A stretch of DNA of 17,423 nucleotides from Acaudatibacter sp035532115 (GTDB taxonomy: Bacteria; Pseudomonadota; Alphaproteobacteria; Caulobacterales; Caulobacteraceae). A model generated the notes under the pieces. That model worked only from the letters and a program-made list of their open reading frames with translations. It searched no databases and was not told where the DNA came from. The stretch spans positions 1 through 17,423 of the forward strand of contig DATKRO010000094.1 in NCBI GenBank assembly GCA_035532115.1. The letters run 5' to 3'. The translations under genes and the position numbers were made by a program. This document shows, piece by piece, positions 1 through 6,778 of this stretch (the stretch's first letter is position 1; each line of letters starts with the position of its first letter).

Positions 1-83
1 GGGGCCGGACCCGCCGCTTCCAAGACGAATTCCAGCTTGGCCGCGGCCCGTCCGGCCCCGGCTCGCGCTGCGCTTGGCCGGGG
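1..83. repeat. REP-like nested inverted repeats at the left edge
   Basis: Two palindromic units lie side by side. Positions 1-10 (GGGGCCGGAC) are the exact reverse complement of 50-59. Inside them CCGC at 11-14 pairs with GCGG at 43-46, and CCAAG at 20-24 pairs with CTTGG at 36-40. The second unit has CCCCGGC at 56-62 pairing with GCCGGGG at 77-83 around a 14-nt loop. Nested GC-rich palindromes of this kind are typical of dispersed intergenic repeats in alphaproteobacteria. The outer arm starts at base 1, so the element may extend beyond the window. Membership of a repeat family is inferred, since no second copy was found here. Confidence 0.45.
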
Positions 84-539
84 TGACGGCGATGATGAGC
101 GTCTCGTCAGCCCGAACTCTTTGCCGTGCGCGAGGTGTGGCGCCTCAGTGTGAAAACCGGCGCCGTTGACAAGCATGGCGCTTGGCGATGGGCGCGGCTG
201 GCTTCCGGGAATGATCAGCACGCTCAGACAGTCGCCTTCGCGAAGGAACGGCGCGCTGGGAGCGCCAAGGGTCGACACGAGCTGGGGTGCGCCATTCTTC
301 CGACGGACACGAGGCGGCGGCAGAGATTGCGAGCATCCGAGCAGTGATCGCCGAGAACGACGAATCCCTGGCGTGGCTGGAAGCCTATGCCCAACGCGCC
401 CAGAGACGGGAAGCGCCCCGGCGACGTGATCGGCGCGACCGCCATGGTCTCCCAGATCGCACCGGCGAGATCGAGGACAATCCGACGCTGGCCCATAAGA
501 CCCGTCACGCCAGCGGTGGCGCGGCCAGGGCGACCGCGC
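84..539. other. Stretch without a supportable gene
   Basis: No open frame here has a good ribosome binding site, recognisable motifs or convincing codon use. A plus-strand frame at about 287-607 contains a short protein-like segment (IASIRAVIAENDESLAWLEA, around 314-373) and then turns into an arginine-rich run typical of a non-coding frame. It could be the remnant of a decayed gene. No tRNA, terminator or clear promoter was seen. Confidence 0.4.
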
Positions 540-1001
540 TCAGGCCGGAGAGGCAGGTTCAGATTGCGCAGGCGACGGCATGGGCTCGCTGCCGCCCGAA
601 GAAATAGCGTCGCTTGGCGCCAACTTGATGGCCTTCGTGATCAGTTTAGCCGGATGATATCCAGCGACGCGCATGACGATCTTCAGCGTCGATTCCTTCG
701 TCGCTATAGACTGAAACTGCGGGACCACGATCAACTCGGGGCCGCTCGCTGCTGGGTTGGGCTGTAGCATGGTGTGCAACTCCAAGAATTGGGTCTCGTC
801 CAGCAGAAAGCTGATCGTCGCCATCAATGGTGACGCGGGCCGAACAAAGGTCTCGGCGTAAAAACCAAATGACATCATGACGGGAAATGCGGCGACAAAC
901 ACATCTCCGCTGTATGTATTCACGAGAGTGACTTTATTACCTTGTCCTGGTCCAACGTAATCCGCAAGGAGCACATTGCCGACGTCCAGTTTTTTGGTCA
1001 C
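540..1001 (-). CDS. Small protein of a three-gene cassette, DUF6941-like
   Basis: The product has 153 residues, starts at GTG, and its start overlaps the stop of the upstream HTH gene in a GTGA, so the two are probably translationally coupled. The N-terminal half (about residues 8-45: VLLADYVGPGQGNKVTLVNT, then a region rich in V, F and P) resembles, from memory, the uncharacterised DUF6941 pattern of 'ADYA...GK.TLVGVF....P.FP'. The segment 'LKIVMRVAG' near residue 105 also looks like a beta strand. The last 25 residues are low-complexity S/P/A/E. There is no signal peptide, membrane span or catalytic motif. Base composition is much less GC-rich than the flanking core genes, which suggests transfer. 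The function is unknown; the position third after a toxin-like and an HTH gene hints at an accessory role. Confidence 0.6.
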   Translation of the reverse strand: MTKKLDVGNVLLADYVGPGQGNKVTLVNTYSGDVFVAAFPVMMSFGFYAETFVRPASPLMATISFLLDETQFLELHTMLQPNPAASGPELIVVPQFQSIATKESTLKIVMRVAGYHPAKLITKAIKLAPSDAISSGGSEPMPSPAQSEPASPA

Positions 1002-1435
1002 GTTGCGGACGCCGTAGTCGGGTTGGCCACAAGGGTAAGTGTAGCCGATGTGCTCGTGGTGACACTGCCCCTCGCACCCACGCTCCCGGTGTCTGCGATT
1101 GATGGGAGGGAATGCACGCCAAGCGTCCGGGGCGGTGATGCTGCGGGGTTGAATCGGTTGAGCTTCGCCCGCTGCTCATCAAACACCACATTATACTCCA
1201 TTGTCGCGCCCACGCCCCGCAAAAGATCGCTTACAGTGTCCAGAGTCCAGTTCGATGGCCCGGATAGCCAAGCACTGACTTGAGAAGGCTTGCGGCCAAT
1301 GTTTTCGGCAATTGCCTTGCGCGTAAGGCCGGGCCGCGAGAGACAACGGTCCTCAATGGCTCTTACAACCGTGTCATAAACAATATTGCGGTTGCGAGCA
1401 GCAAAGCGCGCAGCGTCGTAGTGTGGGTCAGTCAC
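998..1435 (-). CDS. Helix-turn-helix DNA-binding protein, possible antitoxin or regulator
   Basis: The product has 145 residues and starts at GTG, which overlaps the TGA of the upstream gene (GTGA). Residues about 36-75 (LTRKAIAENIGRKPSQVSAW, then LSGPSNWTLDTVSDLLRGVG) form an XRE-type helix-turn-helix: a helix ending in IAENIG, a turn, a recognition helix with SQVSAWLSG, and a third helix with TLDTVSDLL. The C-terminal 50 residues are rich in S, T, A and V and look disordered. A toxin-like gene followed by an HTH gene is the HigB-HigA order, so an antitoxin that represses its own operon is the favoured reading. A stand-alone repressor of the cassette is the alternative. The HTH assignment is fairly secure; the antitoxin role is inferred from context. 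Confidence 0.7.
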   Translation of the reverse strand: MTDPHYDAARFAARNRNIVYDTVVRAIEDRCLSRPGLTRKAIAENIGRKPSQVSAWLSGPSNWTLDTVSDLLRGVGATMEYNVVFDEQRAKLNRFNPAASPPRTLGVHSLPSIADTGSVGARGSVTTSTSATLTLVANPTTASAT

Positions 1436-1971
1436 CGAGGCACCTGTACGTTTCTTGAAGCGTTTGACGTGATATATTCCGAGTACTCAAATGACTCGGA
1501 GGAAAAGGCGCCAGGCGGTGGCTCATCAGGCAGCCCGGCGGCCTTCCAATGTTGCTCACAGACGAGCTTTTCCTGCTCGTATTGAGGTGACCACTTGCCG
1601 CCCAGTGTCGGACGCTCGCAGACATGCGTGCCTACGAAGACGTCTGGCATGGCGAAGCGGCCGAAGACGCGCAGCGACGGGCGTGGACGCGTGCTTCTCA
1701 GCGTCCAGTGCTCGAATTTGTACGGGGTGAGTTGCTTCAGGAGGTTTTGCGTTACGTAGCCGCCCTCAATGAAATGCGAAATTGCCGCCTCGAGCGCCGC
1801 CCATCGGCCGCGCACTTTCGGATCAGTGTCACTTCTTCCGGTGACGATCGCGGCATGGAGCGGCTGGCACATAAGAAAGGCCCGTGGCTCTCCTGCCCAA
1901 GGCGCGATGGGCCGCGCCGGGATCAGCACACCGGCGCGCTTCGCCGCGTCTATCACCTCTAGGATTAACAT
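1432..1971 (-). CDS. Hypothetical protein, possible RelE/HigB-like toxin, first gene of the cassette
   Basis: The product has 179 residues from an ATG at 1971. A longer frame to 2097 exists, but its extra 42 residues have base composition and content unlike the rest, so the internal ATG is preferred. Its ribosome binding site is poor. The middle part (about residues 82-125) reads as beta-rich and basic: the sequence YKFEHWTLRSTRPRPSLRVF, then a G-R-F-A-M-P-D-V-F-V-G-T-H run. This recalls the 'WELR......YRVLY.......L..F.KK' layout of HigB/Gp49-like toxins, but the match is weak and comes from memory. A conserved-looking W and two Cys (CERP, LVCEQHW) follow. The gene ends in a GTGA overlap with the HTH gene. 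Other readings are an unrelated phage or island protein, or a component of a defence cassette. Confidence 0.55.
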   Translation of the reverse strand: MLILEVIDAAKRAGVLIPARPIAPWAGEPRAFLMCQPLHAAIVTGRSDTDPKVRGRWAALEAAISHFIEGGYVTQNLLKQLTPYKFEHWTLRSTRPRPSLRVFGRFAMPDVFVGTHVCERPTLGGKWSPQYEQEKLVCEQHWKAAGLPDEPPPGAFSSESFEYSEYITSNASRNVQVPR

Positions 1972-1982
1972 ATAACTTAATC
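1963..1982 (-). promoter_or_regulatory. AT-rich palindrome over the cassette start, candidate operator
   Basis: GATTAA at 1963-1968 is the exact inverse of TTAATC at 1977-1982, separated by 8 nt. The palindrome covers the start codon of the first cassette gene (ATG at 1971-1969 on the minus strand) and lies in a short AT-rich island. Autoregulated HTH systems often carry such operators at their promoter. Reading the minus strand, GATTAA could also act as a -10 element giving a nearly leaderless mRNA. Binding by the HTH protein is inference. Confidence 0.4.
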
Positions 1983-2124
1983 TCAGCCCCCCGCAAGGGC
2001 CGCCTGAGAGACGACTTACCGGAGAGCCACAGCCAAGACCTATGCGAAGGCTCGAGGTTCTCGCTGCGTCCCCTGAGCCGGAGGCGCTGGTCAACACGGC
2101 GGCCGGCGGCTAATCCGGCGGGCC

Positions 2125-2805
2125 ATGAACCCCTATGCCTTCGAGCCGCCGCCCCAGCCGTGGGTCCCCATCCTCGGCGAGGAAACCCGCTTTCCGGTGC
2201 GCCGGATCTACTGCGTCGGACGCAATTACGCGGCGCACCGGCGCGAGATGGGCGGCGACGATCGCGATCCGCCGTTCTTCTTCGCCAAGCCCGCCGACGC
2301 CGTGGTCGGCCCGGGCGGCGACATCGCCTACCCCGCCCAGACGGCGGACCTGCACCACGAGATGGAGCTGGTCGTGGCCCTGGGCGGCGGCGGCGCGGAC
2401 GTGCCTGCGGGCGCGGCGCTCGGCCTCGTCTTCGGCTATGCCGCCGGCGTCGATCTGACGCGCCGCGACCTGCAAGGCGCCTATCGCGCCAAGGGCCAGC
2501 CCTGGGAAGGCGCCAAGGGCTTCGACGCCAGCGCCCCCATCTCGGCGGTGAGGCGCTGGTCCGGGCCGGCGCCGCAGGGGCGCATTCGGCTCGCGGTGAA
2601 TGGCCGCGTCCGCCAGGACGCCAGCCTCGACCAGATGATCTGGAACGTGCCGGAGATCATCGCCGAGGCGTCCAGGCTGTGGCGGCTTGCGCCCGGCGAC
2701 CTCATCTTCACCGGCACGCCGGAGGGCGTCGGCCCGCTGGCGCGCGGCGACCGCGTCGAGGGCGAGGTCGAGGGCGTCGGGGCGCTCGCCTTCGCGATCG
2801 TCTGA
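2125..2805 (+). CDS. Fumarylacetoacetate hydrolase family protein (fumarylpyruvate hydrolase-like)
   Basis: The product has 226 residues, the usual size of the short FAH family (NagK and YcgM-like), and hydrolyses a 2,4-diketo acid such as fumarylpyruvate or fumarylacetoacetate in the cytoplasm. The conserved RIYCVGRNYAAH motif is at residues 27-38 and an FFFAKP block at 51-56. Metal-binding acids are in HHEMELVV (E79, E81) and GVDLTRRD (D110). A KGFD turn is at 131-134, and IFTGTPEGVG lies near residue 194. No good Shine-Dalgarno is visible before the ATG, but the length upstream of RIYCVG is normal for the family. It lies 2 nt before the zeta-GST isomerase gene, so the pair likely forms the last two steps of gentisate or homogentisate breakdown. 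The ring-cleaving dioxygenase is not in this window, so the exact substrate stays open. Confidence 0.88.
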   Translation: MNPYAFEPPPQPWVPILGEETRFPVRRIYCVGRNYAAHRREMGGDDRDPPFFFAKPADAVVGPGGDIAYPAQTADLHHEMELVVALGGGGADVPAGAALGLVFGYAAGVDLTRRDLQGAYRAKGQPWEGAKGFDASAPISAVRRWSGPAPQGRIRLAVNGRVRQDASLDQMIWNVPEIIAEASRLWRLAPGDLIFTGTPEGVGPLARGDRVEGEVEGVGALAFAIV

Positions 2806-2807
2806 CG

Positions 2808-3455
2808 ATGCGCCTGCGGCTGCATTCCTACTGGCGCGCCACGGCCCCCTACCGGGTGCGCATCGGCCTGGCGCTGAAGGGCCTCGCCTACGAGTACGCC
2901 GCGGTCGATCTGCTCGGCGGCGAGCAGGGCGGCGGGCGCTATGGCGCCCTGAACGCCCAGCATCTCCTCCCGACCCTGGAGGCCGACGGCCTGGCGCTCA
3001 CCCAGTCGCTGGCGATCCTCGAATGGCTGGAGGAGACCTGCCCCGAGCCGCCGCTGCTACCCGAAGACCCCGCCGGGCGCGCCCTGGTGCGGGCGATGGC
3101 GGCGATCGTCGCCTGCGACATCCATCCGCTCAACAATCTGCGCGTGCTGGTGGCGCTGCGCGACCTCGGCCATCCCATGGGCGGGCACGACCAGGGCGCC
3201 TGGGGCGCCGGATGGATCGAGGCCGGTTTCGCCGCCCTCGAGCCGCTCGTCGCCGCCCACGGCCGCGGCTTTGCGTTCGGCGAGACCCCGACCCTCGCCG
3301 ACTGCTGCCTGGTGCCGCAGATCTGGTCGTCGAGCCGCTTCCACGTCGATCTCGCGCCGTTCCCGGCGCTCAGCGCCGTCTACGCCCGCGCCGCCGAACA
3401 CCCCGCCTTCCTCGCCGCCCACCCCGAACGTCAGCCGGACGCCCTGGCGCGGTGA
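2808..3455 (+). CDS. maiA: Maleylacetoacetate/maleylpyruvate isomerase, zeta-class glutathione S-transferase
   Basis: The product has 215 residues, typical of MaiA/NagL, which use glutathione to isomerise the cis double bond of maleylacetoacetate or maleylpyruvate. The ATG follows the FAH stop by 2 nt, indicating co-translation. The N-terminal thioredoxin-like domain has YRVRIGLALKG (residues 16-26), the LLPTLEADG loop, and the glutathione-binding QSLAILEWLEE. The helical C-terminal domain carries ACDIHPLNNLRVL and FGETPTLADCCLVPQ, both characteristic of the zeta class. The active-site loop reads RATAP where the family usually has RSSCS or RSSAS, so the serine positions are Ala and Thr. The Thr may take over the role, or glutathione binding may differ. 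The gene ends 4 nt before the convergent vapC stop. Confidence 0.9.
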   Translation: MRLRLHSYWRATAPYRVRIGLALKGLAYEYAAVDLLGGEQGGGRYGALNAQHLLPTLEADGLALTQSLAILEWLEETCPEPPLLPEDPAGRALVRAMAAIVACDIHPLNNLRVLVALRDLGHPMGGHDQGAWGAGWIEAGFAALEPLVAAHGRGFAFGETPTLADCCLVPQIWSSSRFHVDLAPFPALSAVYARAAEHPAFLAAHPERQPDALAR

Positions 3456-3459
3456 GGGC

Positions 3460-3867
3460 TCACGCCGCCCAGTTCTCCAGCGCCAGGCCCGGCACGCGCG
3501 CGAACTCGCCCATGTTGTTGGTGACCAGGGTCAGGTCCAGGAACCGGGCATGGGCGGCGATGAGGAGGTCGTTCGCGCCGATCATGGCGCCGCGCCGCTT
3601 CAGGTCGCCGCGGATGGCGGCATAGGTCGCCGCCGCGCGCTGCGGAAAATCCAGGGCCTCGACGTGGCGTAGGAAGGCCGCGACGGCGGCCTCGTCGGCG
3701 GCGCGCCGGGGCGAGACGTCGACGCCGTAGAGCAGTTCGGCCCTGGTGATCGCCGAAATGCAGACCTCTGCGACCGGCGTTCGCCTCAGCCGCTGCAGCA
3801 CCGCGCCATGGGAGCGCTTCACCACGTAGGAGCAGGTGTCGGTGTCGAGCATGTAGCGGTGCGTCAA
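3460..3867 (-). CDS. vapC: VapC-type PIN-domain ribonuclease toxin
   Basis: The product has 135 residues, normal for VapC, a Mg-dependent endoribonuclease that typically cleaves tRNA or rRNA and is neutralised by VapB. PIN acids are visible: D8 in MLDTD, E44 in ITRAELLYG, D100 in IGANDLLIAAHA, and the C-terminal TNNMGEF segment with E121. The chosen start is a TTG at 3867 that overlaps the vapB stop (TTGA), giving coupled translation. An ATG five codons later (3852), just before LDTDTCSY, is an equally plausible start. The gene converges on maiA with only 4 nt between the two stops and no evident terminator. Confidence 0.9.
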   Translation of the reverse strand: MTHRYMLDTDTCSYVVKRSHGAVLQRLRRTPVAEVCISAITRAELLYGVDVSPRRAADEAAVAAFLRHVEALDFPQRAAATYAAIRGDLKRRGAMIGANDLLIAAHARFLDLTLVTNNMGEFARVPGLALENWAA

Positions 3868-4091
3868 GGCCCGCGTTCCTGCACGGGCAGATCTCCTACG
3901 TCCTCCATGAACTCGGGCGATGCGACCGGGGCCTCGCTGAGATATGCGGACCAGTCGCTCGGGCGCGGCGACAGGATCACCTCGTCGCCTTCCTTGCGTA
4001 TGTAGACCTCGCGGGTGTCGAACTGGAACTCCTTGGGCAGCCGCACGGCCTGGCTGCGATTGTTGAGAAAGATCCTGGCGGTCTTCTGCAT
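3864..4091 (-). CDS. vapB: VapB-type AbrB/SpoVT antitoxin
   Basis: The product has 75 residues. The ATG at 4091 is preceded by AGGAGG (4103-4098) at 6-nt spacing, which fixes the start against a longer in-frame extension. The N-terminal half has the swapped-hairpin AbrB pattern: TARIFLNNRSQAVRLPKEF (residues 4-22), then a strand pair with VYIRKEGDEVILSPRP. The C-terminal tail, from SDWSAYLSEAP onward, is the likely VapC-binding segment. It is transcribed ahead of vapC and overlaps it, the standard antitoxin-first order. VapB normally represses its own promoter with VapC as co-repressor, and the AT-rich repeats just upstream fit that. Confidence 0.92.
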   Translation of the reverse strand: MQKTARIFLNNRSQAVRLPKEFQFDTREVYIRKEGDEVILSPRPSDWSAYLSEAPVASPEFMEDVGDLPVQERGP

Positions 4092-4104
4092 GAGGCGCCT
4101 CCTG

Positions 4105-4123
4105 GCATATACTATTGCATATG
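4105..4123 (-). promoter_or_regulatory. AT-rich repeat, candidate vapBC operator/promoter
   Basis: GCATAT occurs twice, at 4105-4110 and 4117-4122, and CATAT at 4106-4110 is inverted as ATATG at 4119-4123. This small AT-rich block sits 14 nt upstream of the vapB start in an otherwise very GC-rich stretch. On the minus strand it offers TATA-like -10 sequences. The position and symmetry suit a VapB(C) operator; binding is inferred. Confidence 0.5.
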
Positions 4124-4253
4124 GCGTCGATGCGGACGAAACAAGCCGGAGCGTTCGCCGGAGCCTTCGTCGCCGCCGCGCCGCCATCGTAAACGCCTCT
4201 TAACCCTGCTGGCGGCTAGATCGGCGCGGGCGCAATCGGCGCCAGGGCGGCCC

Positions 4254-4259
4254 GAGGAG
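4254..4259 (+). promoter_or_regulatory. Ribosome binding site that sets the TTG start of ftsK
   Basis: GAGGAG lies 5 nt before TTG at 4265. No ATG or GTG with a comparable site is nearby, so the rare TTG start is supported. Confidence 0.65.
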
Positions 4260-4264
4260 CGGAA

Positions 4265-6574
4265 TTGGCGAGGGCGGCGCGTACGGCGGGACCGGAGCTG
4301 GCGTTGGCGCTGGCGCGGGGTGTCTGGACCCACCCGGCGGCGGTGCGCCTGCGCGGCGGCGTGACCGCGGCGCTGGGGCTGGGCCTCGCCCTGGCGCTCG
4401 CCACCTGGAACGTGGGCGATCCAAGCCTGGATGCGGCGGCCGCGGGCGCGCCGGCCAATCTCCTGGGCGTTCCCGGCGCGGCGGCGGCGGACCTCGCCAT
4501 GCAGTCGCTCGGCGTCGCCGCCTGGGCGGCGGCGGCGACCGTCATGGCGCTGGGCGTCGTCCTGGCCGCGCAGCCCGATCCGGCCGGCGCCCGCATCGGC
4601 CTGCGCTGGCGCGCCCTCGGCGGCGCCCTGGGGGTGCTGGCGCTGGCCGGCGCGCTGGCGGCGGCGGCGCGGCCGGCGGTGTGGCCGCTGGCGAGCGGGC
4701 TCGGCGGACTGGTCGGAGACGCCGAACTCGCCGGCCTGACGCGCGCCGTCGCCTTCGCCCGTCTGCCAGGCCCCGCGGTGATCGCCGGCCTGGCGCTCGC
4801 CGTACCCGGCGTCTGGCTCACCGCGTTCGCGATCGGGCTGCGGCCGCACCAGTTCGCCGGCGTCATCGCGCTGCCGCGCCTCGCCAGGGCCTCCGCGCCG
4901 CCGCCCCGGCCGGCGCCGGCGCGCGCCAGACCGGCCCGGCCGCTCGCCCCGCCGCCGGCCCGGCCGCAGCTCGAAGCGCCGCCGCCGCTGGCGATCCGCA
5001 CCCCCAAGTCCGCCGCCCGCGCCTCGGCGCGCGAGGCGCGCGAGCTGCAGCCGTCGCTGCCGTTCGCCGAGCCCAGCGGCTTCCGGCTGCCCGAACTGGC
5101 CATGCTGACCAAGCCGCCGCCGCGCGACGCCGCCTTCGACGAGGCGGCGCTGCGCCAGAACGCGCGGCTGCTGGAGGCGGTGCTGGCCGAGTTCGGCGTG
5201 CGCGGCCAGATCGACCAGATCCGCCCCGGCCCGGTGGTGACGCTCTATGAACTCGTGCCCGCGCCCGGGGTGAAATCCGCCCGGGTGGTGGCGCTCTGCG
5301 ACGACATCGCCCGCTCGATGAGCGTGGCGGCCTGCCGGGTCTCGGTGGTGAGCGGGCGCAACGCCATCGGCATCGAACTGCCCAACGCCCGCCGCGAGAC
5401 CGTCTATCTGCGCGACCTGCTGGTCTCGGGCGAATACGAGAAGGCCGGCTCCATCCTGCCGCTGGCGCTGGGCGAGACCATCGGCGGCGAGCCCTACATC
5501 GCCGATCTGGCGCGCATGCCGCACCTGCTGATCGCCGGCACCACCGGTTCTGGCAAGTCGGTGGGCGTCAACGCCATGATCCTCTCCATCCTCTACCGCC
5601 TGCCGCCCAGCCAGTGCCGGTTCATCATGATCGACCCGAAGATGCTGGAGCTCAGCGCCTACGACGGCATCCCGCACCTGCTGTCGCCGGTGGTCACCGA
5701 TCCGAAGAAGGCCATCGTCGCCTTGAAATGGACGGTGCGCGAGATGGAGGATCGCTATCGGCGCATGACCAAGATCGGCGTGCGCAACATCGCCGGCTAC
5801 AACGAGCGCGCCCGCGAGGCCCTCGCCAGGAGCGAGCATTTCGTGCGCACCGTGCAGACCGGCTTCGACGCCGATGGCCGGCCGATCTACGAGGAGGAGC
5901 GCCTCGACCCCGAGCCCATGCCCTATCTCGTGGTGGTGATCGACGAGGTGGCCGACCTGATGATGGTGGCCGGCAAGGACATCGAGGGCGCCGTCCAGCG
6001 CCTGGCGCAGATGGCGCGCGCCGCCGGCATCCACCTGATCATGGCGACCCAGCGGCCTTCGGTGGATGTGATCACCGGCACCATCAAGGCCAACTTTCCC
6101 ACCCGGATCAGCTTCCAGGTGACCTCGCGCATCGATGCGCGCACCATCCTCAGCGAACAGGGCGCCGAGCAGCTGCTGGGCCAGGGCGACATGCTCTACA
6201 TGGCCGGCGGCGGACGCATCACCCGCCTGCACGGGCCGTTCGTCTCCGACGGCGAGGTGGATGCGGTGGCGAAGTTCCTGCGCAGCCAGGGCGAGCCGCA
6301 ATATCTGGAGGACGTCACCGCCGCCGCCGACGAGGACGAGGGCGCCGAGGGCGACGGCTTCGGCGGCGACGGCGGCGCCGCCGCCGACCTCTACGACCAG
6401 GCCGTCGCGGTGGTGACGCGCGATCGCAAGGCCTCGACCAGCTACATCCAGCGGCGCCTGCAGATCGGCTACAACCGCGCCGCCTCGCTGATGGAGCGCA
6501 TGGAGCGCGAGGGCGTCGTCGGCGCGGCCAACCATGCCGGCAAGCGCGACATTCTCGCCGGCCCGCCGCCCTGA
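4265..6574 (+). CDS. ftsK: DNA translocase FtsK
   Basis: The product has 769 residues from a TTG start. FtsK is anchored at the division septum and pumps chromosome-terminus DNA to resolve dimers with XerCD. Four hydrophobic spans are visible at about 31-48, 81-102, 116-135 and 169-190. A short Pro/Ala/Arg linker (about 205-245) follows, then the alpha/beta motor domains. Walker A is GTTGSGKS (425-432, K431) and Walker B is YLVVVIDEVADLMM (554-567, D560/E561). The ATQRPSVDVITG segment and the DARTILSEQGAEQLLGQGDM block are diagnostic. The C-terminal gamma winged helix, residues 708-769 (AVAVVTRDRKASTSYIQRRL), recognises KOPS. An acidic/glycine spacer separates motor and gamma. The linker is short compared with the E. 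coli protein, as is usual in alphaproteobacteria. The gene appears monocistronic. Confidence 0.97.
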   Translation: MARAARTAGPELALALARGVWTHPAAVRLRGGVTAALGLGLALALATWNVGDPSLDAAAAGAPANLLGVPGAAAADLAMQSLGVAAWAAAATVMALGVVLAAQPDPAGARIGLRWRALGGALGVLALAGALAAAARPAVWPLASGLGGLVGDAELAGLTRAVAFARLPGPAVIAGLALAVPGVWLTAFAIGLRPHQFAGVIALPRLARASAPPPRPAPARARPARPLAPPPARPQLEAPPPLAIRTPKSAARASAREARELQPSLPFAEPSGFRLPELAMLTKPPPRDAAFDEAALRQNARLLEAVLAEFGVRGQIDQIRPGPVVTLYELVPAPGVKSARVVALCDDIARSMSVAACRVSVVSGRNAIGIELPNARRETVYLRDLLVSGEYEKAGSILPLALGETIGGEPYIADLARMPHLLIAGTTGSGKSVGVNAMILSILYRLPPSQCRFIMIDPKMLELSAYDGIPHLLSPVVTDPKKAIVALKWTVREMEDRYRRMTKIGVRNIAGYNERAREALARSEHFVRTVQTGFDADGRPIYEEERLDPEPMPYLVVVIDEVADLMMVAGKDIEGAVQRLAQMARAAGIHLIMATQRPSVDVITGTIKANFPTRISFQVTSRIDARTILSEQGAEQLLGQGDMLYMAGGGRITRLHGPFVSDGEVDAVAKFLRSQGEPQYLEDVTAAADEDEGAEGDGFGGDGGAAADLYDQAVAVVTRDRKASTSYIQRRLQIGYNRAASLMERMEREGVVGAANHAGKRDILAGPPP

Positions 6575-6612
6575 GCCGCGGCGGCGGCGGGAGCGCGGCC
6601 CGGATCTCTATC

Positions 6613-6744
6613 CTATCGGCCGTAAAGCCCCAGGGCGGCGAGCACCGTGGCGATCAGCATCAGATAGATCGCGGTGCAGCCGCCGAGGAACAGGCGATCG
6701 GCCAGCCGGCTGGCGACGGCGGTCTTGTGGCGCGGCATGGACAT
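6613..6744 (-). CDS. Small single-span membrane protein, function unknown
   Basis: The frame gives 43 residues from an ATG at 6744, with a second ATG at 6738. The N-terminal part is basic (PRHKTAVASRLADR) and is followed by one hydrophobic segment of about 20 residues (LFLGGCTAIYLMLIATVLAA, about 18-38) and a short LGLYGR tail. That predicts an N-in inner-membrane protein. An AAGGGG sequence lies about 12 nt upstream of the first ATG, which is long for a ribosome binding site. The frame stays open further upstream to 6843, but that part is not membrane-like. The gene converges with ftsK. A stress-type promoter match lies upstream. No family is recognised. Confidence 0.45.
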   Translation of the reverse strand: MSMPRHKTAVASRLADRLFLGGCTAIYLMLIATVLAALGLYGR

Positions 6745-6778
6745 GCGGCTTCTGGCCCCTTGAAGCTTCCGACTCCCC

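Noticed and set aside
1961..1984. CtrA binding site (TTAA-N7-TTAA) before the low-GC cassette
   Set aside because: The two TTAA halves are separated by 8 nt rather than 7, and the stretch is better described as a palindrome.
1972..2097. 42-residue N-terminal extension of the first cassette gene
   Set aside because: The extension has different composition, covers the likely operator, and lacks a ribosome site.
1884..2807. Upstream extension of maiA in its own frame
   Set aside because: It is out of frame with the FAH gene that clearly occupies this DNA; the ATG at 2808 gives the standard zeta-GST N-terminus.
4112..6535. 807-codon minus-strand open frame opposite ftsK
   Set aside because: It is the antisense shadow of a well-supported FtsK with Walker motifs; the product is low-complexity G/A/R/D/H-rich and has no ribosome site or family motifs.
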